Below are positions 9,596-16,719 of a DNA stretch of 64,000 nt, in pieces. The notes beneath the pieces are model-generated. The model was not told where the DNA came from. It made no database searches and saw only the letters and a list, made by a program, of their open reading frames with translations. The stretch is taken from assembly GCF_018417595.1 (NCBI RefSeq), contig NZ_CP070982.1, positions 3,182,001 through 3,246,000 on the forward strand. Direction: 5' to 3'. The DNA is from Pseudomonas entomophila (lineage in GTDB: Bacteria; Pseudomonadota; Gammaproteobacteria; Pseudomonadales; Pseudomonadaceae). The first letter of the stretch is position 1. Each line of letters opens with the position of its first letter. The position numbers and the translations under genes were made by a program.

Positions 9596-10744
9596 CTAGA
9601 ACGCCGCCTTGAAGATCGCTTCGATCTCCACCTGGCTTGCCACCCGCGGATTGGTCAGCCCGCAGGCATCTTTCAATGCGTTGGCCGCCAGCACCGGCAC
9701 ATCCTCGACCTTCACCCCCAGCTCCGCCAACCCGTCCGGGATACCAATCGCCGCCGCCAGGTGCTCGATGGCCGAGATCGCCGCACCGGCGCCCTGCTCC
9801 GCATCCAGCCCGCACACCTTGACGCCCATGGCCTTGGCCACATCACGCAGGCGCGCCGCGCTGACCTTGGCGTTGAACCGCTGCACATGGGGCAACAGCA
9901 CGGCGTTGCACACACCATGGGGCAGGTCGTAAAAACCACCCAGCTGGTGGGCCATGGCATGCACATAGCCCAGCGACGCATTGTTGAATGCCATACCCGC
10001 CAGAAACTGCGCATAGGCCATGTTCTCCCTCGCCTGCAGGTCGCTGCCATCCGCCACCGCCTGGCGCAGGTTGTCACTGATCAGGCTGATGGCCTTGAGC
10101 GCGCAGGCGTCGGTGATCGGCGTGGCCGCCGTCGAGACATACGCCTCGATGGCGTGGGTCAGGGCATCCATGCCGGTGGCGGCAGTCAGCCCCTTGGGCA
10201 TCCCGACCATCAGCGCCGGGTCGTTGACCGAGAGAATCGGTGTGACGTTGCGGTCGACGATGGCCATTTTCACATGGCGTGCCTCGTCGGTGATGATGCA
10301 AAAACGCGTCATCTCGCTGGCCGTGCCGGCGGTGGTGTTGATGGCGATCAACGGCAACTGCGGCTTTTCCGAGCGATCCACACCTTCGTAATCGCTGATA
10401 TGACCGCCGTTGGTGGCGCACAAGGCAATGCCCTTGGCGCAATCGTGGGGTGAGCCGCCGCCCAGCGAAACCACGCAGTCGCAGCGCGATTGCCGAAGCA
10501 GGGCCAGGCCCGCCTCGACGTTGGCGATGCTCGGGTTGGGCTTGGCGCCATCGAATACCACCGAGTCGATATCACGCATCGCCAGCATGCCGGCGATACG
10601 CTCGGCCACGCCGGCCTTGGCCAGGCCCTGGTCGGTGACGATCAGGGCCTTGCGCAGGCCGTAGCCGGCGATGGCGGTCATCGCCTCGTCCAGGCAGTCG
10701 ATGCCCATGATGTTCACGGCGGGGATGAAGAAGGTGCTGCTCAT
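9596..10744 (-). CDS. yiaY: Iron-containing (type III) alcohol dehydrogenase, YiaY-like
   Basis: A 382-residue NAD-linked alcohol dehydrogenase of the iron-dependent group III. The cofactor motif [10 protein letters not shown] lies at residues 95-104, and the four expected metal ligands are all present (Asp193, His197, His262, His276 in [12 protein letters not shown] and [16 protein letters not shown]). Length and sequence style fit YiaY/ethanol dehydrogenase rather than the shorter glycerol dehydrogenases. It is monocistronic between a REP palindrome and the ilvA gene. The natural alcohol is not shown by the sequence. Confidence 0.9.
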   Translation of the reverse strand: MSSTFFIPAVNIMGIDCLDEAMTAIAGYGLRKALIVTDQGLAKAGVAERIAGMLAMRDIDSVVFDGAKPNPSIANVEAGLALLRQSRCDCVVSLGGGSPHDCAKGIALCATNGGHISDYEGVDRSEKPQLPLIAINTTAGTASEMTRFCIITDEARHVKMAIVDRNVTPILSVNDPALMVGMPKGLTAATGMDALTHAIEAYVSTAATPITDACALKAISLISDNLRQAVADGSDLQARENMAYAQFLAGMAFNNASLGYVHAMAHQLGGFYDLPHGVCNAVLLPHVQRFNAKVSAARLRDVAKAMGVKVCGLDAEQGAGAAISAIEHLAAAIGIPDGLAELGVKVEDVPVLAANALKDACGLTNPRVASQVEIEAIFKAAF

Positions 10745-10888
10745 GGCCGGGTCCTCTCACGCTGACGGTTTGCCTTGAGCATCTACCTGGACGGCAGCGA
10801 GCATCTTGACCCAGGACAATGGCCACGCCTGTCCAGCACGCATGGCTCTTTGCAGGAGCCGGCGTGCCGGCGAACGGCGCGCGCCACA

Positions 10889-12451
10889 TCACCCCAGGAA
10901 CAACTGGTACGCCGGATTCTGCGTCTCATCCCAATACCGATACCCCATCTCGTCCAGCGCCCTGGGCAACCCGTCCAGTTCATCGTCCGGCACCTCCAGC
11001 GCAGCGAACACCCGCGCCTCCGCCGCGCCATGGTTGCGGTAGTGGAACAGGCTGATGTTCCAGCGCTTGCCCAGGCGCTCCAGGAACCCGAGCAATGCCC
11101 CCGGCCGCTCCGGGAACTCGAAGCGCAGCACCCGTTCATTCACACCCGGCGCCGCATGCCCACCCACCGTATGGCGCACATGCAGCTTGGCCAGTTCGTT
11201 GTCGGTCAGATCGAGCACCTGGTACCCCTGCTCGCCCAGGCTGGCCAGCAGCTGCTGGCGCGGATCGTGTTGCGGGTGGGTCTGCACCCCAACGAACAAC
11301 CGCGCTTCCTTGCCCGGGTAATAGCGGTAGTTGAACTCGGTGATCTGCCGCTTGCCCAGGGCCTGGCAGAAAGCACGGAAGCTGCCGGGCTGTTCGGGGA
11401 TGGTCACGGCGATCACCGCTTCGCGCTGTTCACCCAGTTCTGCGCGCTCGGCCACATGGCGCAGGCGATCGAAGTTGACGTTGGCGCCGGAGTCGATGGC
11501 CACCAGCGCCTGCCCCTGCAAGCCCTCACGGGCCACGTACTTCTTGATCCCGGCCACCGCCAGGGCACCGGACGGCTCGGTGATCGAGCGGGTATCGTCA
11601 TAGATGTCCTTGATCGCCGCGCACAGCTCGTCACTGCTGACCGTCACCACCTCGTGGACGAAATGGCGGCACAGCTCGAAGCAATGGGCGCCGATCTGGG
11701 CCACCGCGACACCGTCGGCGAAGGTGCCGACCTGCGGCAGGATCACCCGTTCGCCCGCGGCCATCGCCGCCTGCAGACAATTGGAGTCTTCCGGCTCGAC
11801 ACCAATCACCTTCACTTCGGGGCGCAGGTACTTGACGTAGGCCGCGATGCCGGCGATCAGCCCGCCGCCGCCGACCGGCACGAAGATCGCGTGCAGCGCG
11901 CCGGGGTGCTGGCGCAGGATCTCCATGGCCACGGTGCCTTGGCCGGCGATCACGTCCGGGTCGTCGAACGGCGGCACGAAGGTCGCGCCGTCGCTATCGG
12001 CCAACGCCAGCGCATGGGCCAGGGCATGGGGGAAGCTCTCGCCATGCAGCACCACGTGCCCGCCACGGGAGCGAACGCCCTCGACCTTGAGCGATGGCGT
12101 GGTGGTAGGCATGACGATGGTGGCCTTGACGCCCAGGTGCGCGGCCGCCAGTGCCACACCTTGGGCGTGGTTGCCTGCCGATGCGGTGATGACCCCGCGC
12201 TCGCGCTGGGCGGGCGTCAGGCGTGACAGGCGGGTGTAGGCGCCGCGGATCTTGAAGGAGAACGTCGGTTGCAAGTCTTCGCGCTTGAGCAGCACCTGGT
12301 TGCCGAGCGCTGTGGACAGCGCAGGCGCCACTTGCAGGGGTGTCTCGATGGCCAGGTCGTACACGGGCGCGCCAAGAATGCGGCGCACCTGCTCGGACAA
12401 CAGCTGCTGAGGTGTTGCGGGGGTACGGGGGCTGACGTTCAGATTGGTCAT
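10889..12451 (-). CDS. ilvA: Biosynthetic threonine ammonia-lyase
   Basis: A 520-residue PLP enzyme converting threonine to 2-oxobutyrate, the committed step towards isoleucine. The PLP lysine is Lys67 in TFSFKIRGAY; the phosphate loop is VPVGGGGLIAG. The C-terminal 180 residues hold two ACT-like regulatory modules (one begins VIAVTIPEQPGSF, the other LRFEFPERPGALLGF), which marks the allosteric biosynthetic form. AGGAG lies six bases upstream of the ATG but is inside an inverted repeat. Upstream is an Ile/Thr leader peptide and terminator, so expression is probably attenuated by branched-chain amino acid supply. Confidence 0.93.
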   Translation of the reverse strand: MTNLNVSPRTPATPQQLLSEQVRRILGAPVYDLAIETPLQVAPALSTALGNQVLLKREDLQPTFSFKIRGAYTRLSRLTPAQRERGVITASAGNHAQGVALAAAHLGVKATIVMPTTTPSLKVEGVRSRGGHVVLHGESFPHALAHALALADSDGATFVPPFDDPDVIAGQGTVAMEILRQHPGALHAIFVPVGGGGLIAGIAAYVKYLRPEVKVIGVEPEDSNCLQAAMAAGERVILPQVGTFADGVAVAQIGAHCFELCRHFVHEVVTVSSDELCAAIKDIYDDTRSITEPSGALAVAGIKKYVAREGLQGQALVAIDSGANVNFDRLRHVAERAELGEQREAVIAVTIPEQPGSFRAFCQALGKRQITEFNYRYYPGKEARLFVGVQTHPQHDPRQQLLASLGEQGYQVLDLTDNELAKLHVRHTVGGHAAPGVNERVLRFEFPERPGALLGFLERLGKRWNISLFHYRNHGAAEARVFAALEVPDDELDGLPRALDEMGYRYWDETQNPAYQLFLG

Positions 12452-12454
12452 CGA

Positions 12455-12490
12455 TGACTCCTGGTTCTTGTTTGAAGTGCCCAGGAGTCA
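12455..12490 (-). promoter_or_regulatory. Inverted repeat enclosing the ilvA Shine-Dalgarno
   Basis: Ten-base perfect arms TGACTCCTGG (12455-12464) and CCAGGAGTCA (12481-12490) flank a 16-base loop. In the transcript the arm nearer ilvA contains the AGGAG ribosome site, so folding would hide it. The other arm starts right after the T-rich tail of the attenuator terminator. A translational brake or a protein-stabilised switch is inference. Confidence 0.5.
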
Positions 12491-12520
12491 GAGAGAAGAA
12501 ACCCGCCTCCAGGGCGGGTT
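12491..12520 (-). terminator. ilvA attenuator terminator
   Basis: Read on the minus strand, AACCCGCC (12520-12513), a five-base loop and GGCGGGTT (12507-12500) form an eight-pair GC-rich stem followed by TCTTCTCTCT. This is an intrinsic terminator 49 bases before ilvA and just after the leader peptide stop. Confidence 0.8.
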
Positions 12521-12535
12521 CGGTGCACGTACGCG

Positions 12536-12604
12536 CTAGCCCGCCAAACCGATAATGGCGGTAATAATAATGCTGGCGGCGAATGGGTGCGGGAATGTGT
12601 TCAT
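12536..12604 (-). CDS. ilvA leader peptide (attenuator)
   Basis: A 22-residue frame with the core ASIIITAIIGLAG: five Ile and one Thr codon within eight positions, the hallmark of a ribosome-stalling leader for isoleucine biosynthesis. Its last codons (GGTTTGGCGGGCTAG) contain GGCGGG, which can pair with the CCCGCC of the terminator's left arm. A ribosome stalled on the Ile codons would leave this stretch free to block the terminator; a ribosome reaching the stop would cover it. The ribosome site before the ATG is weak. Too short for usual gene finders. Confidence 0.82.
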   Translation of the reverse strand: MNTFPHPFAASIIITAIIGLAG

Positions 12605-12638
12605 GGGTCGGAAACTTAGCGTGGGCGAAGCCGGCGCG

Positions 12639-13076
12639 TCAACACCCTTTCGCCACTTCCTGCGCCGATACCGGCACGTCGAACACTTTGTCGAAGCCCC
12701 ACTGGAACACAAAGGCATAGACGAAGAAGAACACGAACAACGCCAGGTTGGTCACCAGCGCCGCCCACAGGCTGATATCCAGCCAGTAGGCCACCAGCGG
12801 CAGCAGGATCAATACCAGCCCGCCCTCGAAGCCCAGGGCATGCAGCAGGCGGCGCATGAAGGTGCGGCTGCGCTTGTGCTGGCGCGCTTCCCAACGCTCG
12901 AACAGCCAGTTGTAGGCCATGTTCCAGCTCATGGCGATAGCCGACATGAGGATCGACAGCACCGTCGACTGGGCCATGCCGGCAGCAAACGCCAGCTCCA
13001 GCGCCGGTGCCACGCAGGCCACGGCGATGGCTTCGTAGAGGATGGCCTGGACGACCTTGCGTGCCTTGCCTTGCAT
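12639..13076 (-). CDS. PACE-family multidrug/biocide efflux transporter
   Basis: A 145-residue inner-membrane protein with four predicted helices arranged as two tandem bacterial-transmembrane-pair units (first pair about 13-60, second about 80-130). This is the architecture of AceI-like PACE exporters, which use the proton gradient to expel chlorhexidine and related compounds. The acidic residue in the first helix (YEAIAV) is present. The ATG at 13076 follows AGGGAG by six bases and is preferred to an in-frame TTG six bases upstream. Unlike many PACE genes it has no adjacent LysR regulator. Confidence 0.85.
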   Translation of the reverse strand: MQGKARKVVQAILYEAIAVACVAPALELAFAAGMAQSTVLSILMSAIAMSWNMAYNWLFERWEARQHKRSRTFMRRLLHALGFEGGLVLILLPLVAYWLDISLWAALVTNLALFVFFFVYAFVFQWGFDKVFDVPVSAQEVAKGC

Positions 13077-13393
13077 GTGCAACTCCCTGAAGAAAAGACC
13101 TACAAAGTTACTAGAAGCAGCCTGTAGGAAAAAGCCTGAAATACATTGTTAACTGATCATTCAGTCAAGATTCGCTAGCATAAACGTTTCCGCACCACCC
13201 TTCTCCCTGGCACACGAATGGTCGCCGGGCCTCTTCGGCCCTGGCTTTCAGACCCGTTCGACAATGGCCTGTCGCGACACGCCGCGACGGCCGCCGCATT
13301 GGACAACCCCGCATTCGGCTGCTTGTATCTATGACTTGCAAGCAGCGGCAAGTCTTACCCCTTCGTCCAGGGAATCGTACGAGGAATTAGACG
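13077..13393. other. Intergenic region between the PACE gene and wecB
   Basis: 317 bases between divergent genes, presumably holding the promoters of both. Apart from the small palindrome at 13152-13165 I see no further gene, RNA or clear promoter box in it. Confidence 0.6.
13152..13165. promoter_or_regulatory. Operator-like palindrome ACTGATCATTCAGT
   Basis: ACTGA and TCAGT arms separated by TCAT, in an A/T-rich setting about 76 bases upstream of the PACE start. The size and symmetry suit a TetR- or LysR-type repressor; the regulator is not in the window. Confidence 0.35.
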
Positions 13394-14548
13394 ATGGCTC
13401 ACACCGTCATGATGGTATTCGGTACCCGCCCTGAGGCAATCAAGATGGCCCCGCTGGCCCGCGTGCTACGCACCTGGCCCGGGGTCGACCTGCACATCTG
13501 CTCCACCGGCCAGCACCGGGAAATGCTCGAGCAGGTACTCACCGCGTTTGGCCTGAAGGTTGACCAGGACCTGCAGGTGATGACCCAGAACCAGACCCTC
13601 AACGGCCTGTCCCGCGACCTGCTGGACAAGCTCGACCAGGCCTACGAGCAGATCAAGCCCGACATCGTGCTGGTGCACGGCGACACCACCACCAGTTTCA
13701 TCGCCTCGCTGGCCGCCTTCCACCGGCATATCCCCATCGGCCATGTCGAGGCCGGCCTGCGCACCGGCAACCTGCAACAACCTTGGCCCGAGGAGGCCAA
13801 TCGGCGCCTGACCGGGGTGCTCGCCGACCTGCACTTCACCCCCACCCGCGACTCCGACGCCAACCTGATCCGCGAAGGCGTGCCGCCCGAGCACATCGAG
13901 GTCACCGGCAACACGGTGATCGATGCCCTGTTGTGGATGCGCGACAAGCTCAAGCACGACAACTGGCGCCCCGCTGCCGATTCGCCGCTCAATGTGCTGC
14001 GCGACGACCAGCGCATGGTGCTGATCACCGGCCACCGCCGCGAGAACTTCGGCAGCGGCTTCGAGCGCATCTGCCTGGCCCTGGCCGAACTGGCCCTGCG
14101 CTATCCGGACGTGCAGTTCCTCTACCCCGTGCACCTCAACCCGCAGGTGCAGCACGCCGTCTACAGCGTGCTTTCCGGTCGCGAGAACATTCACCTTGTC
14201 GCTCCCCAGGACTACCCGCACTTCGTCTGGTTGATGAACCGTGCCCACGTGATCCTCACCGACTCCGGTGGCGTGCAGGAAGAAGCGCCCGCGTTGGGCA
14301 AGCCGGTGCTGGTGCTGCGCAAGGTCACCGAGCGCCCGGCCGTGCTCAAGGGCGGCACGGTCAAGCTGGTCGGCACCCTGACCGAACGCATCGTCCAGGA
14401 AACCAGCCAGTTGCTCGACGACCCGGCCGCCTATGAGCGCATGGCGCGGGTGTTCACCCCGTTCGGCGACGGCCACGCCAGCGAACGCATCGCCGAGCGC
14501 CTGACCCGCTGGTTCGCCGAACAATCCGCCGCACGAGACAACGCATGA
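13394..14548 (+). CDS. wecB: UDP-N-acetylglucosamine 2-epimerase (non-hydrolysing)
   Basis: A 384-residue cytosolic enzyme interconverting UDP-GlcNAc and UDP-ManNAc. Family landmarks are FGTRPEAIKMAPL at the start, VHGDTTTS, VEAGLRTGN and the active-site segment SGGVQEEAP near residue 295. It overlaps the next gene by four bases (ATGA), so it is translationally coupled to the NfrB-like synthase. In E. coli WecB supplies UDP-ManNAc to the NfrA/NfrB glycan pathway, which fits this position as first gene of the operon. Confidence 0.92.
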   Translation: MAHTVMMVFGTRPEAIKMAPLARVLRTWPGVDLHICSTGQHREMLEQVLTAFGLKVDQDLQVMTQNQTLNGLSRDLLDKLDQAYEQIKPDIVLVHGDTTTSFIASLAAFHRHIPIGHVEAGLRTGNLQQPWPEEANRRLTGVLADLHFTPTRDSDANLIREGVPPEHIEVTGNTVIDALLWMRDKLKHDNWRPAADSPLNVLRDDQRMVLITGHRRENFGSGFERICLALAELALRYPDVQFLYPVHLNPQVQHAVYSVLSGRENIHLVAPQDYPHFVWLMNRAHVILTDSGGVQEEAPALGKPVLVLRKVTERPAVLKGGTVKLVGTLTERIVQETSQLLDDPAAYERMARVFTPFGDGHASERIAERLTRWFAEQSAARDNA

Positions 14549-16719
14549 GCCTGGCTTTCATCGACTTCCTCACCTATGTCCTGTTCGGCCTGAAGATCCT
14601 CGCCATCGTCCTGGCCACGCTGATGTTCGTGCTGGGCCTGGACGACCTGTTCATCGACCTGTGCTACTGGGGCCGCAAGCTGATCCGGCGCTTTCGCATC
14701 TACGACAAGTTCGAAAAGGCCGACGAGAAACGCCTGTTCGAGGTGCCGGAAAAACCCCTGGCGATCATGGTCCCGGCCTGGAACGAGGTGGGCGTGGTCG
14801 GCGAGATGGCACGCCTGGCGGCCTCGACCATCGACTACGAGAACTACCAGATCTTCGTGGGTACCTACCCCAACGACCCGCAGACCCAAGCCGACGTCGA
14901 CGCCGTGTGCCTGCACTACCCCAACGTGCACAAGGTGGTCTGCGCCCGCCCCGGCCCCACCAGCAAGGCCGACTGCCTGAACAACATCATCGACGCCATC
15001 CTGCGCTTCCAGCAGGACGCGCGCATCGAGTTCGCCGGGTTCATCCTGCATGACGCCGAAGACGTCATCTCGCCCATGGAACTGCGCCTGTTCAACTACC
15101 TGCTGCCGAACAAGGACATGATCCAGATCCCGGTGTACCCCTATGCGCCGGAGTGGAAGGGTTTCACCGCCGGGCATTATGTCGACGAGTTCGCCGAGAA
15201 CCACGGCAAGGACGTCATCGTGCGCGAGGCGCTCACCGGCCAGGTGCCCAGCGCCGGGGTCGGCACCTGCTTCAGCCGTCGGGCAATCAGCGCGCTGCTC
15301 GAGGACGGCGACGGCATCGCCTTCGACGTGCAGAGCCTCACTGAAGACTACGACATCGGCTTTCGCCTGAAGCAAAAAGGCATGAAGTGCATCTTCGCCC
15401 GCTACTCGATCACCGACCCCGCGCTGGCCCTCAAGCAGGACTGGCGCCCCGGCATGAGCCGCGAGTTTTCCCAGGTGATCTGCGTGCGCGAGCACTTCCC
15501 GCGCGACTGGCAGCACGCCATCCGGCAAAAGTCGCGGTGGATCGTCGGCATCGTCTTCCAGGGCACCAGCAACCTCGGCTGGAGCCGCAAGGGCGCGCTC
15601 AACTACTTCCTCTGGCGCGACCGCCGCGGGTTGTTCGCCTACCTGCTGAGCTTCCTGGTCAACTTGTTGCTGCTGGTGCTGCTGGCCATGTGGCTGGTCA
15701 CAGTGATCGCGCCGGAATCGTGGCGTTTCATGTCGATCCTCGGCGACAGCAAGCTGCTCTCCACCCTGCTCTGGCTCAACGGCCTGCTGCTGGTCAACCG
15801 CCTGTTCCAGCGCGGCTGGTTCGTCACCCGCTACTACGGCATCTTCGAGGGGCTGCTGTCGGCGCCGCGGATGATGTGGAGCAACTTCGTCAACTTCTTC
15901 GCCAACCTGCGCGCCTTGCGCCAGGTCATGGAGATGGGCGACTCGCGCCGGGTGGCCTGGGACAAGACCACCCACGAGTTCCCCGCCCTCGCTTCACCTG
16001 CACGCACGCCCCTGGGCCAGCGCCTGGTGGAGAAAGGCCTGATCAGCGAAGAACAACTGCACCAGGCAATCACCAGCCCGGTGCGTCGGCGCCTGGGCCG
16101 CGAGCTGCTGCTGCGGGGCTGGTTGAACAGCGAGCAACTGGCCGAAGCCCTGGCCGAACAGCTGGACTTGCCATGGGCGCCGCTCAACCCGTTCAAGATC
16201 CCCCCCGAACTGATCGCCAAGCTGCCGCGCAAGCTCGCCACCCACTACGGCGTGCTGCCGGTGGACGAAGACGGCGACACCCTGGTACTGGCCAGCGAAA
16301 GCCCGGTCAGCCAGGTTTCGCTGGGGGTCATCAGCCGCCAGCTCAAGCGCCCGGTGCGTGCCCGCCTGGCGCCTCAGGGGCGGGTGACGCTCGGCCTGCG
16401 CTACCACTACCCGAGCGAATGGCAGAAGCCCGAAACCCGCGAGATGCTCGCGGTGCTCGAGCGCCGCCAGGACGATGCCAGGCTGCTGGAAGACGTCAGC
16501 ACCCACCAGGTCATGCTCGGCACCCTGCTGCAGGTGCGCGGCATGGTTCCGGCGACCCTCTTCAACCAGGCGCTGATCGACTTCGACCCCGAACGGCAGA
16601 GCCTGGGCGAACACCTGATCAGCCGCGGCATCATCACCGAAGAGGTCCTGCAGCAGGCCCTCGCCGAACAGGCCAGCGAACAGCAGGCCGCCTATGACCT
16701 GACCCGGGAGGTGGCATGA
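14545..16719 (+). CDS. nfrB: NfrB-like glycosyltransferase with C-terminal c-di-GMP-binding modules
   Basis: A 724-residue inner-membrane polysaccharide synthase. A membrane helix lies near residues 10-35, then a GT2 domain with AWNEVG, a HDAED metal site, TEDYD and the processive-synthase motif QKSRW, and further helices around 365-395 and 410-435. From about residue 490 to the end there are repeated MshEN-type units (LGQRLVEKGLISEEQL, RLGRELLLRGWLNSEQL, LGEHLISRGIITEEVL), which bind cyclic di-GMP in E. coli NfrB. It probably polymerises a ManNAc-type glycan when c-di-GMP is high. Start overlaps wecB and its end overlaps nfrA by four bases. Confidence 0.88.
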   Translation: MSLAFIDFLTYVLFGLKILAIVLATLMFVLGLDDLFIDLCYWGRKLIRRFRIYDKFEKADEKRLFEVPEKPLAIMVPAWNEVGVVGEMARLAASTIDYENYQIFVGTYPNDPQTQADVDAVCLHYPNVHKVVCARPGPTSKADCLNNIIDAILRFQQDARIEFAGFILHDAEDVISPMELRLFNYLLPNKDMIQIPVYPYAPEWKGFTAGHYVDEFAENHGKDVIVREALTGQVPSAGVGTCFSRRAISALLEDGDGIAFDVQSLTEDYDIGFRLKQKGMKCIFARYSITDPALALKQDWRPGMSREFSQVICVREHFPRDWQHAIRQKSRWIVGIVFQGTSNLGWSRKGALNYFLWRDRRGLFAYLLSFLVNLLLLVLLAMWLVTVIAPESWRFMSILGDSKLLSTLLWLNGLLLVNRLFQRGWFVTRYYGIFEGLLSAPRMMWSNFVNFFANLRALRQVMEMGDSRRVAWDKTTHEFPALASPARTPLGQRLVEKGLISEEQLHQAITSPVRRRLGRELLLRGWLNSEQLAEALAEQLDLPWAPLNPFKIPPELIAKLPRKLATHYGVLPVDEDGDTLVLASESPVSQVSLGVISRQLKRPVRARLAPQGRVTLGLRYHYPSEWQKPETREMLAVLERRQDDARLLEDVSTHQVMLGTLLQVRGMVPATLFNQALIDFDPERQSLGEHLISRGIITEEVLQQALAEQASEQQAAYDLTREVA

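Noticed and set aside
14431..15975. A 514-codon minus-strand frame opposite nfrB
   Set aside because: Shadow frame rich in Gln, His and Glu; nfrB motifs on the plus strand are unambiguous.
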